Assembly: GCF_016925495.1 (NCBI RefSeq)
Contig: NZ_CP070491.1
Span: 3,918,001-3,982,000 of the forward strand
Source of the DNA: Methylococcus sp. EFPC2
GTDB lineage: Bacteria > Pseudomonadota > Gammaproteobacteria > Methylococcales > Methylococcaceae
Reading direction: 5' to 3'
DNA: 64,000 nucleotides
Position numbers and translations under genes: made by a program. The notes under the pieces are model-generated. The model was not told where the DNA came from. It worked only from the letters and a program-made list of their open reading frames with translations, and made no database searches. Below, piece after piece: positions 1 through 9,012 of this stretch (within the stretch, counting starts at the first letter, position 1; every line of letters starts with the position of its first letter).

Positions 1-40
1 GACCAGGACCGGGTTTGTGAGGCGTTATGGGAGATCATGC

Positions 41-814
41 GTGACTGAAACCACTACTGGGAGCGTCTTTGACGCCTATTCGGTTTACTACGACCTGCTT
101 TACAGAGATAAGGACTATTCTGGCGAAGCGGGCTATGTGTCTGGACTCATACAACAGCATTTGCCAAACGCTAAACGTATCCTCGAGTTGGGCTGCGGTA
201 CAGGCGGTCACGCGCGAGAGCTAGCAAAGTTGGGCTATCGGATCACAGGGCTTGATCGTAGCCCATCGATGATACAAAGGGCTCGGAAACGGGCGTCTGA
301 CACTCCTTTGTTAGCCGATATCGATTTTGTTATTGGTGATCTGCGCGATTTTAGGACGGATACCCAATTCGACGTCGTCTTGGCCTTATTCCATGTGATA
401 AGTTATCAAACCAGTAATGACGACCTTTTGGCTGCCATGACCACGGCAGCAGAACATTTGCATCCTGGTGGGGTGTTTATCTTTGATTGCTGGTATGGTC
501 CCGGAGTTTTAACTGACCCGCCGGTGACTCGCGTAAGGCGTTTGGAAGGTGATGGAGTGACAGTCACTCGTATCGCTGAACCGGTTGTTTACCCCAACGA
601 TAACCGCGTGGATGTCCACTATGAGGTGCTCGTCGAGGGCGAACGTGGATTGAGCCGCATCACCGAAATTCATGCCATGCGCTATTTATTTGCCCCCGAG
701 GTAGGTGTGTTTTTGCAGGCAGCTGGGCTAAGCCCATTACGTTTGCTAAAGTGGCTGGACGAAAGTGAGCCTGATGTGGCCACTTGGAACGCTTGTTTTG
801 TGGCGGTGCGGTGA
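41..814 (+). CDS. Class I SAM-dependent methyltransferase
   Basis: A 257-aa protein with the Rossmann-like fold of class I methyltransferases. The SAM-binding motif ELGCGTGG lies near residues 49-56, followed by the acidic end of strand beta-2 (GLDRS) and DFVIGDLRDF, a typical motif-II region. The substrate cannot be read from the sequence; the two glycosyltransferases that follow suggest methylation of a sugar or of a glycan precursor. I start it at GTG 41 because GGGAGA lies just upstream and the nearby ATGs at 27 and 37 run quickly into stops; an in-frame GTG at 17 is possible. A reading frame ending with TGA at 18-20 may be the tail of a preceding gene of the same cluster. The stop overlaps the next start (GTGA), so translation is probably coupled. 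Confidence 0.8.
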   Translation: MTETTTGSVFDAYSVYYDLLYRDKDYSGEAGYVSGLIQQHLPNAKRILELGCGTGGHARELAKLGYRITGLDRSPSMIQRARKRASDTPLLADIDFVIGDLRDFRTDTQFDVVLALFHVISYQTSNDDLLAAMTTAAEHLHPGGVFIFDCWYGPGVLTDPPVTRVRRLEGDGVTVTRIAEPVVYPNDNRVDVHYEVLVEGERGLSRITEIHAMRYLFAPEVGVFLQAAGLSPLRLLKWLDESEPDVATWNACFVAVR

Positions 815-1989
815 AGCGGATAGGCCTATATCTAGGTTTTCCTCCAGAGGGAGGCGGGGCTTTTCAGTACGCTCAATCGGTCCTCGATGCCTTGCTGAAT
901 CTCCCTCCGAGTCGCTATGAAATCTTGGTAGCGTACTCCCACACCGCCTGGTCGCCAAAACTGCAAAAGCTTGACTCCAGGGTACTAAAAATAGCGACTC
1001 ATGAAGGCAAACTGGAAACTCTTGTCCGCACGGCTTTGCGCTTCGGTCTACCACTTTCGATTTGGCGAAACATTGCTAAATATGTGCACCCCTTCACGCG
1101 GCAGTTGATGGATCAAGGCTGTGATCTGTGGCTTTTCCCTGCGCAAGACGTGTGGACCTATGCTATTCCCTCGCCCACACTCGGCGTCATTCACGACCTG
1201 ATGCATCGGTACGAAAGGCGTTTCCCTGAAGTTTCGGCGTTCGGCCTCTTTCACAGAAGAGAGCGCCACTATCGGCGACTATGCCGCCATGCAAAAGGGG
1301 TCTTGGTGGATTCTGAGGTCGGAAAGCAACAGGTGTTGGAATCATATGACATAAGGGCGGAACACATACATGTGCTTCCCTATGTGGCTCCGGCGTATAT
1401 GCGTAGTGAATATGTACCCGACGACTTTGATAAGAGATACCACCTGCCGCCTAAGTTTTTGTTTTATCCGGCTCAGTTTTGGGAGCACAAGAATCATTGC
1501 CGGCTGCTAAGGGCATTAGCAGCTATTCGGCCCAAGGCGCCCGATCTTCATCTCATACTGGCTGGCTCCAAAAAAAATGCCTACCCACGTGTGCTGGAGG
1601 AAATTCAGCGGTTAGGATTGGAAGATCGGGTGCAGATATTGGGGTATATACCCGATGACGATGTACCCGTATTTTACCGGCGCGCCCGAGCATTGGTGAT
1701 GCCAACCTTTTTCGGCCCGACTAATATCCCCCCCTTAGAGGCAATAGCCGCTGGCTGCCCGTTGGCTGTCTCCAATATTTACGCTATGCCGGCGCAAGTT
1801 GGGAATGCCGCGTTATTATTCGATCCCGAATCAGTTGAGGAAATTGCACAGGCGTTGCTCCAACTTGCCGGAAGTGACGAGCTTTGCGTAAGATTGGCCG
1901 AAGCAGGAAAAGCCAAGTCCCTGCGATGGGGGCAAGTACAATTCAACAAGCGGTTTCAAACGATCGTCGAGTCCATAGTCGGCAAGTGA
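811..1989 (+). CDS. Glycosyltransferase, GT4-like (GT-B fold)
   Basis: A 392-aa GT-B glycosyltransferase. The N-terminal Rossmann domain begins with the glycine-rich strand-loop VKRIGLYLGFPPEGGG. The C-terminal donor-binding domain shows FYPAQFWEHKNH and, near the end, the stretch PTNIPPLEAIAAGCP, equivalent to the E-x7-E region of GT4 enzymes. It probably adds a sugar from a nucleotide-sugar donor during assembly of a cell-surface glycan in the cytoplasm. The start is placed at GTG 811, inside the stop codon of the methyltransferase gene (GTGA); an earlier in-frame TTG at 784 would only add nine residues that resemble no family N-terminus. Donor and acceptor are unknown. Confidence 0.8.
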   Translation: MKRIGLYLGFPPEGGGAFQYAQSVLDALLNLPPSRYEILVAYSHTAWSPKLQKLDSRVLKIATHEGKLETLVRTALRFGLPLSIWRNIAKYVHPFTRQLMDQGCDLWLFPAQDVWTYAIPSPTLGVIHDLMHRYERRFPEVSAFGLFHRRERHYRRLCRHAKGVLVDSEVGKQQVLESYDIRAEHIHVLPYVAPAYMRSEYVPDDFDKRYHLPPKFLFYPAQFWEHKNHCRLLRALAAIRPKAPDLHLILAGSKKNAYPRVLEEIQRLGLEDRVQILGYIPDDDVPVFYRRARALVMPTFFGPTNIPPLEAIAAGCPLAVSNIYAMPAQVGNAALLFDPESVEEIAQALLQLAGSDELCVRLAEAGKAKSLRWGQVQFNKRFQTIVESIVGK

Positions 1990-3056
1990 AACTCCTCTGC
2001 CTTTGTAAACGCCGCCCTCAAGGGCGTGATCTTTTTGCACAGCCCTACGGGCGTTTCTACCATCTTCCGCGACTGCTAGCGGAAAGCGGTCACGAAGTCC
2101 ACTTAGTGCTGTTGAGCTATAAATGTGACCCTCCGCAATATCAGAAGAAAGCCAATCTTCATTGGCATTCCGTTTCCGCGATTCCATGGGGACCTTGTCC
2201 GTTTTTAAGTAAGGCCAAGCAGCTTGCACTCGAAACGAAACCGGACTGGGTAATAGGCTTTTCAGATACTTGGTACGGTATCATGGCCTGCCACATTGCG
2301 CGGTCAGTCGGTGCGCACACGCTGATAGATGCTTACGACAACTACGAAAGCTATATTCCATGGGCCAAGCCATTGCATTGGGCTTGGCGGCAAGCCCTGA
2401 AGAGAGCCGACGCAGTAACGGCCGCCGGACCTCAGTTGGCCGAGCTGATGAGTGTATCCGCTGGCGGCAGGCCAGTACGGATCGTGCCGATGGCGGCTGA
2501 CCCCAATTTTTTCCCCATGGAAAAGGCGACATGTAGAACACGCTTGGGGTTACCCCGAGACCGAATCCTGATCGGTTACACCGGCTCGTTGTACCCGAGC
2601 CGGGATATCGAATTGCTCTTCTCGGTTTTCGAGGCATTGCGGTCCAGCGAGCCCCGCATAGAATTGGTCTTGTCCGGACGTGTGGCAAGTAGAACGAGCG
2701 TACCTGCCGGGACGCATTGGCTGGGTTACCGGCCTCCCGAAGAAGTGCCGCTAATATTGAACAGCCTTGATCTCCTAATTGTCGTTAACAAGCCTGGCGA
2801 TTTTGGCGACTACAGTTATCCAGTGAAAATTTATGAGGCCATGGCCTGCAATGTACCGGTTGTAGCCACGGATGTGGCCGGGACATCTTGGGTGCTGCGT
2901 GACCACCCTAGGCTGTTAGTCCGCACCGCTGAAGTAGAAGATTTCGTAGCTACTGCCACAGATATTCTGAGTCTTAGCCCTGTCTCGTACCCTAAAACTG
3001 GGGGATGGGTAAGTTCGCTAAATATCTTGGAAGGTATATTGCGAAATGGCCTATAA
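1986..3056 (+). CDS. Glycosyltransferase (GT-B fold)
   Basis: A 356-aa glycosyltransferase of the GT-B type. The N-terminal half opens with KLLCLCKRRPQGRD and a long acceptor-binding region. The C-terminal half contains IGYTGSLYPSRDIELL and YSYPVKIYEAMACNVPVV, the donor-binding signature with the conserved Glu near residue 282. The start GTG 1986 again overlaps the preceding stop (GTGA), so the three genes from 41 to 3056 form one coupled operon. The ORF is open further upstream to 1884, but that part is a shadow of the previous gene. Base composition is more AT-rich than in the housekeeping genes further on, in line with a glycan cluster that could have been acquired. No TM segments are seen. 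Substrate unknown. Confidence 0.78.
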   Translation: MKLLCLCKRRPQGRDLFAQPYGRFYHLPRLLAESGHEVHLVLLSYKCDPPQYQKKANLHWHSVSAIPWGPCPFLSKAKQLALETKPDWVIGFSDTWYGIMACHIARSVGAHTLIDAYDNYESYIPWAKPLHWAWRQALKRADAVTAAGPQLAELMSVSAGGRPVRIVPMAADPNFFPMEKATCRTRLGLPRDRILIGYTGSLYPSRDIELLFSVFEALRSSEPRIELVLSGRVASRTSVPAGTHWLGYRPPEEVPLILNSLDLLIVVNKPGDFGDYSYPVKIYEAMACNVPVVATDVAGTSWVLRDHPRLLVRTAEVEDFVATATDILSLSPVSYPKTGGWVSSLNILEGILRNGL

Positions 3057-3215
3057 GGATTACGAAGTTGACTTGGCGAAGCAATCGTAGAACCTATGCG
3101 GAAGTATGAAACCGCCGATAGCCCAAGTACGACAAAATCACGAGTGATACGGTAAGCGCGCGTAAGCCCTGAGTATCAGGGAGAAAATTTATAGCCGTCA
3201 CGAGTGCAACTCCGT

Positions 3216-4352
3216 CTATGCAAGGTGTTGAAAAAACCGCTTGCCAAACCGCTCCCAGGTGAAATTCTCAGCAAATCGTATGATTTCGCTTTTTGGTAAG
3301 GGAGATTCGAGAAGTGCCAGTACCGCCCTGGTAAAGATCTCGCTGTCATTCGGTCCGACCAGCCGGCCGGATACGCCGTTGGCAACTGCATCTACCACGC
3401 CGCCGGTAGCAAAGGCCACTGTGGGCAATCCGTGCGCCGCAGCTTCAACGGCCACCATGCCGAAGCCTTCGGGGTCATTGGGAAGATCGCGTACCGGAAA
3501 AACGTGCACGTCGGCAGCCTGATAGATCTCCGACAGTTCATCATCGGACAGAGTCCCTAAAAAGCGTAAATAGGCAGACATACCCATTTCATCGGCAGTG
3601 GCTCGAATGAGTTCGGGTGTTACGCGCCCGGCATGGAGGGCATGCTTCGGCGTTTCCCCGACGATCAGCAGCAAGCAATCCGAGCGGGCCTTGACGATTG
3701 TCGGGAGTGACACCCTAATGAACTCCAACAGCCCCTTACGTTGGGTCAAACGCCCGACAGACAACAGCAGAGGGCGATCACCCAGACCATGGGCGGCGCG
3801 AAAACGCGCCCGCGCAGCCGGATCGAGCCGCGGTATGTGCACACCGGGATGGACGATCGTTATCCTCCCGGCGGCTATGCCTGCCTGCTCGGCTAGTTTC
3901 GCTGTCGCGTTGCTGTTGGCGATGACGCCATCCAAACGTCGCAGGAAAGGCAGCCAAAGTGTGCGATAGACCGGGTTCGGCACGGTGATGTCTAATCCGT
4001 GGAGATAGGCATAGGCTCGGGCGCCGCAGATGCGAGACGCCAGCCAGGCGATAGGCGCGGTGAGGCCGCTGCCGGCAAGAACCAAGTCAGGGTGCCATTG
4101 GCGAGCAACCTTTAGTGTCCGGATTAACGTCGAGAAGAGAAATTTTGATAAGGGGGAAAGCGCGACCTCTTCGACACGTATCGCGTCAGGTAATCCCGAC
4201 AGGGCCGCCCCTTTCGGTGCAATCACGCGCACGGCACACCGATTGGCCAACTCGTCAGCGATATGCCAGTTAAGCCGCTCCATTCCGCCCCAAAGCGGAG
4301 GAAAATTGCGCGTAATCAGCAAAACTTTGCCGGGTCCCAGTAGCTCGCTCAT
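3216..4352 (-). CDS. Glycosyltransferase family 4
   Basis: A 378-aa retaining GT4 enzyme. The acceptor-side motif FPPLWGGMERLNWHIADEL is near residues 18-36. The donor-binding half begins at LLSVGRLTQRKG (about 200) and the catalytic E-x7-E region is EGFGMVAVEAAAHGLP (about 300-315). It lies last in a minus-strand run after a GT2 and a GT-C membrane protein that follow the pilin gene, so it may build or extend the glycan transferred to pilin; this is inference from position. It converges on the 1986-3056 gene, with about 160 bp between the two stops and no clear T-tailed terminator there. Confidence 0.82.
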   Translation of the reverse strand: MSELLGPGKVLLITRNFPPLWGGMERLNWHIADELANRCAVRVIAPKGAALSGLPDAIRVEEVALSPLSKFLFSTLIRTLKVARQWHPDLVLAGSGLTAPIAWLASRICGARAYAYLHGLDITVPNPVYRTLWLPFLRRLDGVIANSNATAKLAEQAGIAAGRITIVHPGVHIPRLDPAARARFRAAHGLGDRPLLLSVGRLTQRKGLLEFIRVSLPTIVKARSDCLLLIVGETPKHALHAGRVTPELIRATADEMGMSAYLRFLGTLSDDELSEIYQAADVHVFPVRDLPNDPEGFGMVAVEAAAHGLPTVAFATGGVVDAVANGVSGRLVGPNDSEIFTRAVLALLESPLPKSEIIRFAENFTWERFGKRFFQHLA

Positions 4353-4364
4353 CTTTATGCTGCT

Positions 4365-5279
4365 TCAGCCCGGTTCACCCGGCGAACCTTCTATGCCGCG
4401 ATAATGCAGAGACGAGATTTGCTCTGACAAAATACCGATCAGAAATGTAAATAAGGCCGACATGAACAAGAGCAGGCTCATGTTGGTGAAACGCCCTTGA
4501 GTGACGTAGTTATAAGCATAAAGGCCCGTGCCGGAACTGAATAGAAATAGGCTAATAGGAAGAAAAAAGCGCATGGGCGAAAACAAAGCGCCAATTTTCA
4601 AGATAATAAGGAAAAAACGCGCCCCATCGTGCAGGAGGCGGATTTTGCTCTTGCCCTGACGTTTGCCGGCCTGTATGGGTACGTAAGCCACGGGAAAACC
4701 TGCGCGAAAAAAAGCCATGGTGCTGGTCGTAGGATAAGAAAAGCCGTTCGGCAACAGGTATAGAAACTTTCGGAAGCGCCGGGCCTTCACTGCTCGAAAC
4801 CCTGACGTCAAATCGAGAATGCGATAGCCAGTCATGACGCTCGCAAGACGGTTATAAAACCCGTTGGCAATTCGGCGGCCAAACGATGCTTGTGACCGCG
4901 AAGACCGTGCGCCAACGACCATGTAATATCCCTCGGAAATTTTCTCTAACAGCTTGGGTATATCTGCAGGGTCATGCTGCCCGTCCGCGTCCATGAAAAC
5001 GATTACTTCACCTTTTGCCTTGCGTGCGCCGGTCTTTATGGCCGCCCCGTTCCCTAGAGACCGTGGGTGGCGGACGACCTCGGCGCCGGAACCCTGCGCT
5101 TCGGCGAATGTATTATCGGTCGAGCCGTCGTCGATAACCAGGACTTGGGCCGATGGGTAGTTACCCTTGATCTGTCGAACCAAGCTCCCGATAGACGCAG
5201 ACTCGTTTTTTGCTGGAATTACGATGGAGAAGCTTGGCTCTCCCGGAAATATGAAACTGCTATTTGAGTACGTGCCCAT
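4365..5279 (-). CDS. GT2 glycosyltransferase, DPM1/DPMS-like, with C-terminal TM helices
   Basis: A 304-aa family 2 glycosyltransferase resembling dolichyl/polyprenyl-phosphate mannose synthases. Visible motifs are FSIVIPAKNES at the start of the catalytic domain, VLVIDDGSTDNT, and the metal-binding DADGQHDP. Two hydrophobic helices follow residue 220. Such enzymes load a sugar onto a polyprenyl phosphate at the inner membrane face, which GT-C enzymes then use on the outer face. The gene starts at ATG 5279, overlapping the 3' end of the upstream GT-C gene by 20 bp, which indicates co-translation with it. The combination GT2 + GT-C next to pilA fits lipid-linked sugar donation for pilin glycosylation. 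Confidence 0.82.
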   Translation of the reverse strand: MGTYSNSSFIFPGEPSFSIVIPAKNESASIGSLVRQIKGNYPSAQVLVIDDGSTDNTFAEAQGSGAEVVRHPRSLGNGAAIKTGARKAKGEVIVFMDADGQHDPADIPKLLEKISEGYYMVVGARSSRSQASFGRRIANGFYNRLASVMTGYRILDLTSGFRAVKARRFRKFLYLLPNGFSYPTTSTMAFFRAGFPVAYVPIQAGKRQGKSKIRLLHDGARFFLIILKIGALFSPMRFFLPISLFLFSSGTGLYAYNYVTQGRFTNMSLLLFMSALFTFLIGILSEQISSLHYRGIEGSPGEPG

Positions 5280-7176
5280 CTCGTTTTTCTATCCCATCAA
5301 TCAAAACTTCTAACTTAGTTATCTTGTCTTCCCACATTTTGGCCTGGAATATATTCTTAGGCTTTCTCGCCCGCACTTTGGCGATACTCTCCCGCGCCAA
5401 ATCGTAGCGGCCGGCGCTGATGGGGATTTCGATCAGACGCTCGGCGACATCTAAATAAGTACGAAACGAAAAGGCCGCTTCGAGGTGTTCCATGGTGGCA
5501 CTGAAATCCCGCTCGTTGAAATAAAGCATGGCTTGCGCATCATGGAGACAATAGCTGACCTCTCGCGCGCGATCGATATTATGGCTGGCGAGTATCTGCC
5601 GGGAAACCGAGAAAACATCTTGCGAGGAAAACCCAGGGCAGGCGTCTTCGATAACCAGCGTTGCAATCTTTTCCATTGCGCCGCAGATAACCCCGTTGAG
5701 TTTACCTCGCTCAAAGAAGCCCTGCCGTTGCCTCAGGTGCGCTAGCCTCGATGAGGCCGTTCCAGTAAGGCACGCGAGTTGGACAGATTGCATGGCCGCT
5801 CCCACATCCTGAGGGTGGCGATCTGAATAAGCCTGTATAACCGCTGCGCTTGCCGCATAGTCACGGTTAAGCGAGTGGACCAAAGTCAGATTCTGAACGG
5901 CGCGAATCGAATCGGGATGTTCTTGAGCCCATAGAATTGCCGATTGTCTCTTGTCGCCGATGACGGAGGCAACCGAAAAACACACCCAAGTAACTAGGGA
6001 TACATATGCCGCCAGTGTGACCGGCCCGACCCATCGGTTGGGCCAGCGGTGAAGAGCCAGATAGACGATAGCTACGGTCGGCCCCACCGACGGAAAGTAG
6101 TTGCGATGCTCGAAATAGATTTCTAATGGAATGATCGTGGATTCCAGGAGATGGCCGGCGAAGAACCAGAATACGGCGAACGAGAATACGGCGATTTTAT
6201 TGCGTAACGCGACTGCCAGTGCGAGGAGCGAGGCTATCGTCAAGTAACAGAGCAGGGTAATGGGTGGATCGAGCAACCCATTCGATAGTGGGTAATCATC
6301 CTGAAACGGGCCGATGTCCGCCCGCCTCGGGAACAGGATAAGGCCAAGGTAGCGCAAGACAAGGCGGGCTTCGGTCAGAACGCGTTGCTCGAAAGAGAAG
6401 TCGCGGAACTCATAGGCTGCTGGCAGAGTCGGCAGCAGGTACAGCAGATAAGTACCTATGAGAAGTGAAGGAAACACCAAAAACACCAGTCTCCATAACC
6501 GGTAGCCTGGCCCGAGGTCCTGAACGTACCTTCCTAATACCGTTCCCTGGAGAATCAACACCAGCATCGGTAAGAGAGCGCCGTTTTCCTTCGTGAGCAC
6601 GCCAAAAAAAGTACCAAGTACAACACCGAGCGACATTACCCAATAGCCCGAGCGCGAGGACTGTTTGAGCAACTCCAGACCGCGCAAGAAAAGCAGACTT
6701 CCGATCAACCCGAACGTGACCGCCAGCGTTGTCATGCGCTGGACGATCATTAGGCTGGCGGAAACGATGAGCGGCTGTACCATCCACAGCGCCGCCACGG
6801 AGAGCGCAAACCACCCCGCCTGTGCGTGATCGTCGCCAACCATTCTTGCCGCTCGCAAACAGCACCACATCAGCAACATGGCATTCAGCAGATGAATGCA
6901 GATATTCGTAAAGAGAAAATCTTCCGGTGCGACATCCCATGACGAGACATTCAGGAGAAAGCTGAACAGCGCCAGGGGCCGGCCGAGCGGCCCTCCTCTG
7001 GGTTCTAGGGCGAATGCGAGTGCCGAGTTAAGGTCGGAAACCACGGCCAATCCGCTTAGATTGGGGAAATCGTCGAAAAAGAACCCGGCGGTGAGCCCGG
7101 ATCGATAAGCTTGAAAACCAGCTAGAGGCAATAGCAGGATGGTGAAATACAGGAAGAATGGGGATAAGCGCTGCAT
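5260..7176 (-). CDS. Polytopic GT-C-like membrane protein with TPR tail (candidate pilin O-glycosyltransferase)
   Basis: About 638 aa from ATG 7176. The N-terminal two thirds consist of roughly ten hydrophobic helices. The first periplasmic loop carries GFFFDDFPNL, the paired acidic residues expected of GT-C catalytic sites, and a later loop has EIYFEHRNYFPSVG, resembling the conserved E-R-x-Y-x-P-S stretch of TMTC/DUF1736-type proteins. The C-terminal third is soluble and helical, TPR-like (alanine-rich pairs of helices after residue 430). The gene lies directly downstream of pilA and overlaps the GT2 gene. The predicted role is transfer of a polyprenyl-linked sugar to exported protein, possibly PilA. 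Start alternatives are ATG 7257 and TTG 7278; the latter has GGGAGG 11 nt upstream, so an N-terminal extension is possible. Confidence 0.7.
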   Translation of the reverse strand: MQRLSPFFLYFTILLLPLAGFQAYRSGLTAGFFFDDFPNLSGLAVVSDLNSALAFALEPRGGPLGRPLALFSFLLNVSSWDVAPEDFLFTNICIHLLNAMLLMWCCLRAARMVGDDHAQAGWFALSVAALWMVQPLIVSASLMIVQRMTTLAVTFGLIGSLLFLRGLELLKQSSRSGYWVMSLGVVLGTFFGVLTKENGALLPMLVLILQGTVLGRYVQDLGPGYRLWRLVFLVFPSLLIGTYLLYLLPTLPAAYEFRDFSFEQRVLTEARLVLRYLGLILFPRRADIGPFQDDYPLSNGLLDPPITLLCYLTIASLLALAVALRNKIAVFSFAVFWFFAGHLLESTIIPLEIYFEHRNYFPSVGPTVAIVYLALHRWPNRWVGPVTLAAYVSLVTWVCFSVASVIGDKRQSAILWAQEHPDSIRAVQNLTLVHSLNRDYAASAAVIQAYSDRHPQDVGAAMQSVQLACLTGTASSRLAHLRQRQGFFERGKLNGVICGAMEKIATLVIEDACPGFSSQDVFSVSRQILASHNIDRAREVSYCLHDAQAMLYFNERDFSATMEHLEAAFSFRTYLDVAERLIEIPISAGRYDLARESIAKVRARKPKNIFQAKMWEDKITKLEVLIDGIEKRDGHVLK

Positions 7177-7303
7177 CGGTTGCGGAACGCAAAAGTGACT
7201 CAAAATTCGAGATGGAAAAAAGCTTGCTACGGCGGGGCTCGACGGCGAGTTGCGCATGAGCCGGGCGGCACGGTGCAACGAGGGATCTGCCTCCCAGAGC
7301 CAG

Positions 7304-7333
7304 CAAGCAAAAAGCCCCTCGGTTGAGGGGCTC
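7304..7333 (-). terminator. Rho-independent terminator after pilA
   Basis: An 8-bp stem AGCCCCTC / GAGGGGCT with a 4-nt loop, followed in the minus-strand transcript by TTTTTGC. It sits about 28 nt after the pilin stop codon and before the GT-C gene, so most pilin transcripts should end here and the glycosylation genes should be expressed at a lower level by read-through or their own promoter. Confidence 0.85.
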
Positions 7334-7360
7334 TTCTAACAGGTGGAAAATCCCGGAAAA

Positions 7361-7819
7361 TTAGCGGCAGTTACCCGGCAGATATTTCTGCGGCATAGTT
7401 CCACTTCCAACCTTGCACTTCCACACGATGACGCCTCCCGTCGTGGATTGGATCGACAGTAGGAAAGTCTTCCCTGCCGCAGCTGCCGGAAATTGTGTGG
7501 TGTTGGATGTCGTTTTCAAGGTCAAGTACCCAGAAGTGCCGGACACGGTCCAAGCCGGACCTCCCGTTAGACCATAACCCGTGGCTGCGACTCCAGCAGA
7601 CGTCAATGTTTGAGGCAAGTGGCCAGTTGCCGTAAGAAACTCGGCGATGGAGGTCTTCGCTTCTGCGCCCTTGGCCAGTACTTCGGATATTTTGGCGCGC
7701 ACAGTGTAATCCTGATAGGCCGGCAGTGCGATCGCCGCCAATATGCCGATGATCGCCACGACGATCATCAATTCGATCAAGGTAAAACCTTGCTGTCTTC
7801 TGTTGGGCAAGTTGTTCAT
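7361..7819 (-). CDS. pilA: Type IV major pilin PilA
   Basis: A 152-aa type IVa prepilin. The short charged leader [11 protein letters not shown] ends at the prepilin-peptidase site G|FTLIE, followed by the hydrophobic helix [19 protein letters not shown] and the Glu at mature position 5. Two cysteines near the C-terminus (WKC...GNCR) would form the disulfide-bonded D-region loop. The start ATG 7819 is preceded by AAGGAG at nine nucleotides; the TTG at 7828 is not needed. The length and the short D-region are typical of pilins from pseudomonads and methylotrophs. Many Ser/Thr residues in the body ([16 protein letters not shown]) could accept O-glycans from the downstream enzymes. Pili mediate twitching, adhesion and DNA uptake. 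Confidence 0.95.
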   Translation of the reverse strand: MNNLPNRRQQGFTLIELMIVVAIIGILAAIALPAYQDYTVRAKISEVLAKGAEAKTSIAEFLTATGHLPQTLTSAGVAATGYGLTGGPAWTVSGTSGYLTLKTTSNTTQFPAAAAGKTFLLSIQSTTGGVIVWKCKVGSGTMPQKYLPGNCR

Positions 7820-8016
7820 GGTGTTCAACTCCTTCGTGTTCTTTGTGGGGTGGGTCGAGCGATTAAGCCGTCGGACGAAAGCCTAGACTACAAGTGGTTA
7901 AAAAAAAAGTGAGGCAGTTCACGCTTCTAGGTGTATTCCTTAGGGTGTGCTCAGGTTGTTTGAGCCTATCTCGAGCTGGGCGAACGGCGGTCGCCGTAAG
8001 CCCGCGATACACGGGC

Positions 8017-8298
8017 TCAGGCCATTTGTTCGATGAGCCGTTTCAGGGCTTCGAGCGATGCCGGGTCACGGGTTGATGTCTCGATGCGTTCCTCCAGTCG
8101 TGCCTTGAAGTTTGCGGACGCCCGTCCGTTCTTGACCAGGGTGTAGTCCTGGATCAGATTCGAGAGCCCGTACCAATCACCGTCGGACATGACGGCCTTT
8201 TCTTCGGCCGTGCCCATGCGCGCCCAGCCGTCGCTGTCGCCCCCGTAGCGCAGAAAAATCGCGATTTTTTCTCGGTTGATGTTCAAGGGCTCATCCAA
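8017..8298 (-). CDS. Small conserved-looking protein of unknown function
   Basis: A 93-aa soluble, acidic protein starting at ATG 8298. It has no signal peptide, no TM helix and no cysteines. The C-terminal half is helical and charged (FKARLEERIETSTRDPASLEALKRLIEQ). I do not recognise the family. Its codon use resembles the GC-rich neighbours, and its start lies in a 135-bp region divergent from the thioredoxin-like gene, which supports a real gene. Its stop faces the pilin promoter region. Confidence 0.6.
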   Translation of the reverse strand: MDEPLNINREKIAIFLRYGGDSDGWARMGTAEEKAVMSDGDWYGLSNLIQDYTLVKNGRASANFKARLEERIETSTRDPASLEALKRLIEQMA

Positions 8299-8433
8299 TT
8301 TGGGGTGGGAATGGTCGACGGATGCGATTCGAACGGTCTCGCGTGCCTGAGCCGATTTATAGTGGCTCCGCCGGCACCGGCTTCTCTGATATGATAACCG
8401 GCCTTTTTCGGCCCGAATCGGGAGTCAGCGAGC

Positions 8434-8988
8434 ATGGTGCGTACCGAAACCCCAGTCTGCGATTTTGGCCGGCCGGCCGTCGATTTCGCCTTGCCTGGCG
8501 TCGACGGGCGCATCTGGACGCTTGAACAGAGCCGCGGCGAGCATGGCTTGCTGGTGATGTTCATCTGCAATCACTGCCCCTACGTCAAGGCGGTACGCGA
8601 ACGCATCGTGCGCGATGCCCGAGAGCTGCTGACTTACGGCGTGAATTCCGTGGCGATCATGTCCAACGATCCTGCGGACCACCCGGAGGACGGCTTCGAT
8701 CAGATGAAGGCTGTGGCGGAGCAGTTCGATTTTCCGTTCCCTTATCTGTACGACGAAAGCCAGGAAGTCGCGTTAGCCTACGGGGCGGTCTGCACGCCCG
8801 ATTTCTTCGGCTACAACGGCAAGCTGGAATTACAGTATCGGGGACGGCTGGACGAGAGCCGCAAGGAAGCCGTGGCGAACGCCCGGCGCGATCTTTTCGA
8901 AGCCATGAAGCAGGTCGCCCAAACGGGTTCGGGTCCGCGCGAGCAGATACCCAGCATGGGCTGCTCGATCAAATGGCGTCACGAATAA
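8434..8988 (+). CDS. Thioredoxin-fold (AhpC/TSA-like) protein
   Basis: A 184-aa cytoplasmic protein of the peroxiredoxin/TlpA-like thioredoxin fold. The N-terminal PAVDFALPGVDG strand pair leads to the redox-type motif FICNHCPYVKA around residues 43-53, with CxxC spacing, and the cis-Pro region CTPDFFGY follows near 112-119. The CNHCPYV motif marks a widespread family usually annotated as thioredoxin family protein whose substrate is not established. There is no leader peptide, so it is not a periplasmic TlpA. It lies just upstream of pgk, with about 24 bp between stop and start, and could be co-transcribed with it. Redox function is inferred from the motif. Confidence 0.85.
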   Translation: MVRTETPVCDFGRPAVDFALPGVDGRIWTLEQSRGEHGLLVMFICNHCPYVKAVRERIVRDARELLTYGVNSVAIMSNDPADHPEDGFDQMKAVAEQFDFPFPYLYDESQEVALAYGAVCTPDFFGYNGKLELQYRGRLDESRKEAVANARRDLFEAMKQVAQTGSGPREQIPSMGCSIKWRHE

Positions 8989-9012
8989 TCCATCCAACAA
9001 AAGGAGCATGCC

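Noticed and set aside
3128-3195. CCCTGA-GTA-TCAGGG hairpin between converging glycosyltransferase genes
   Set aside because: Short stem and no T-tract in either direction; not called a terminator.
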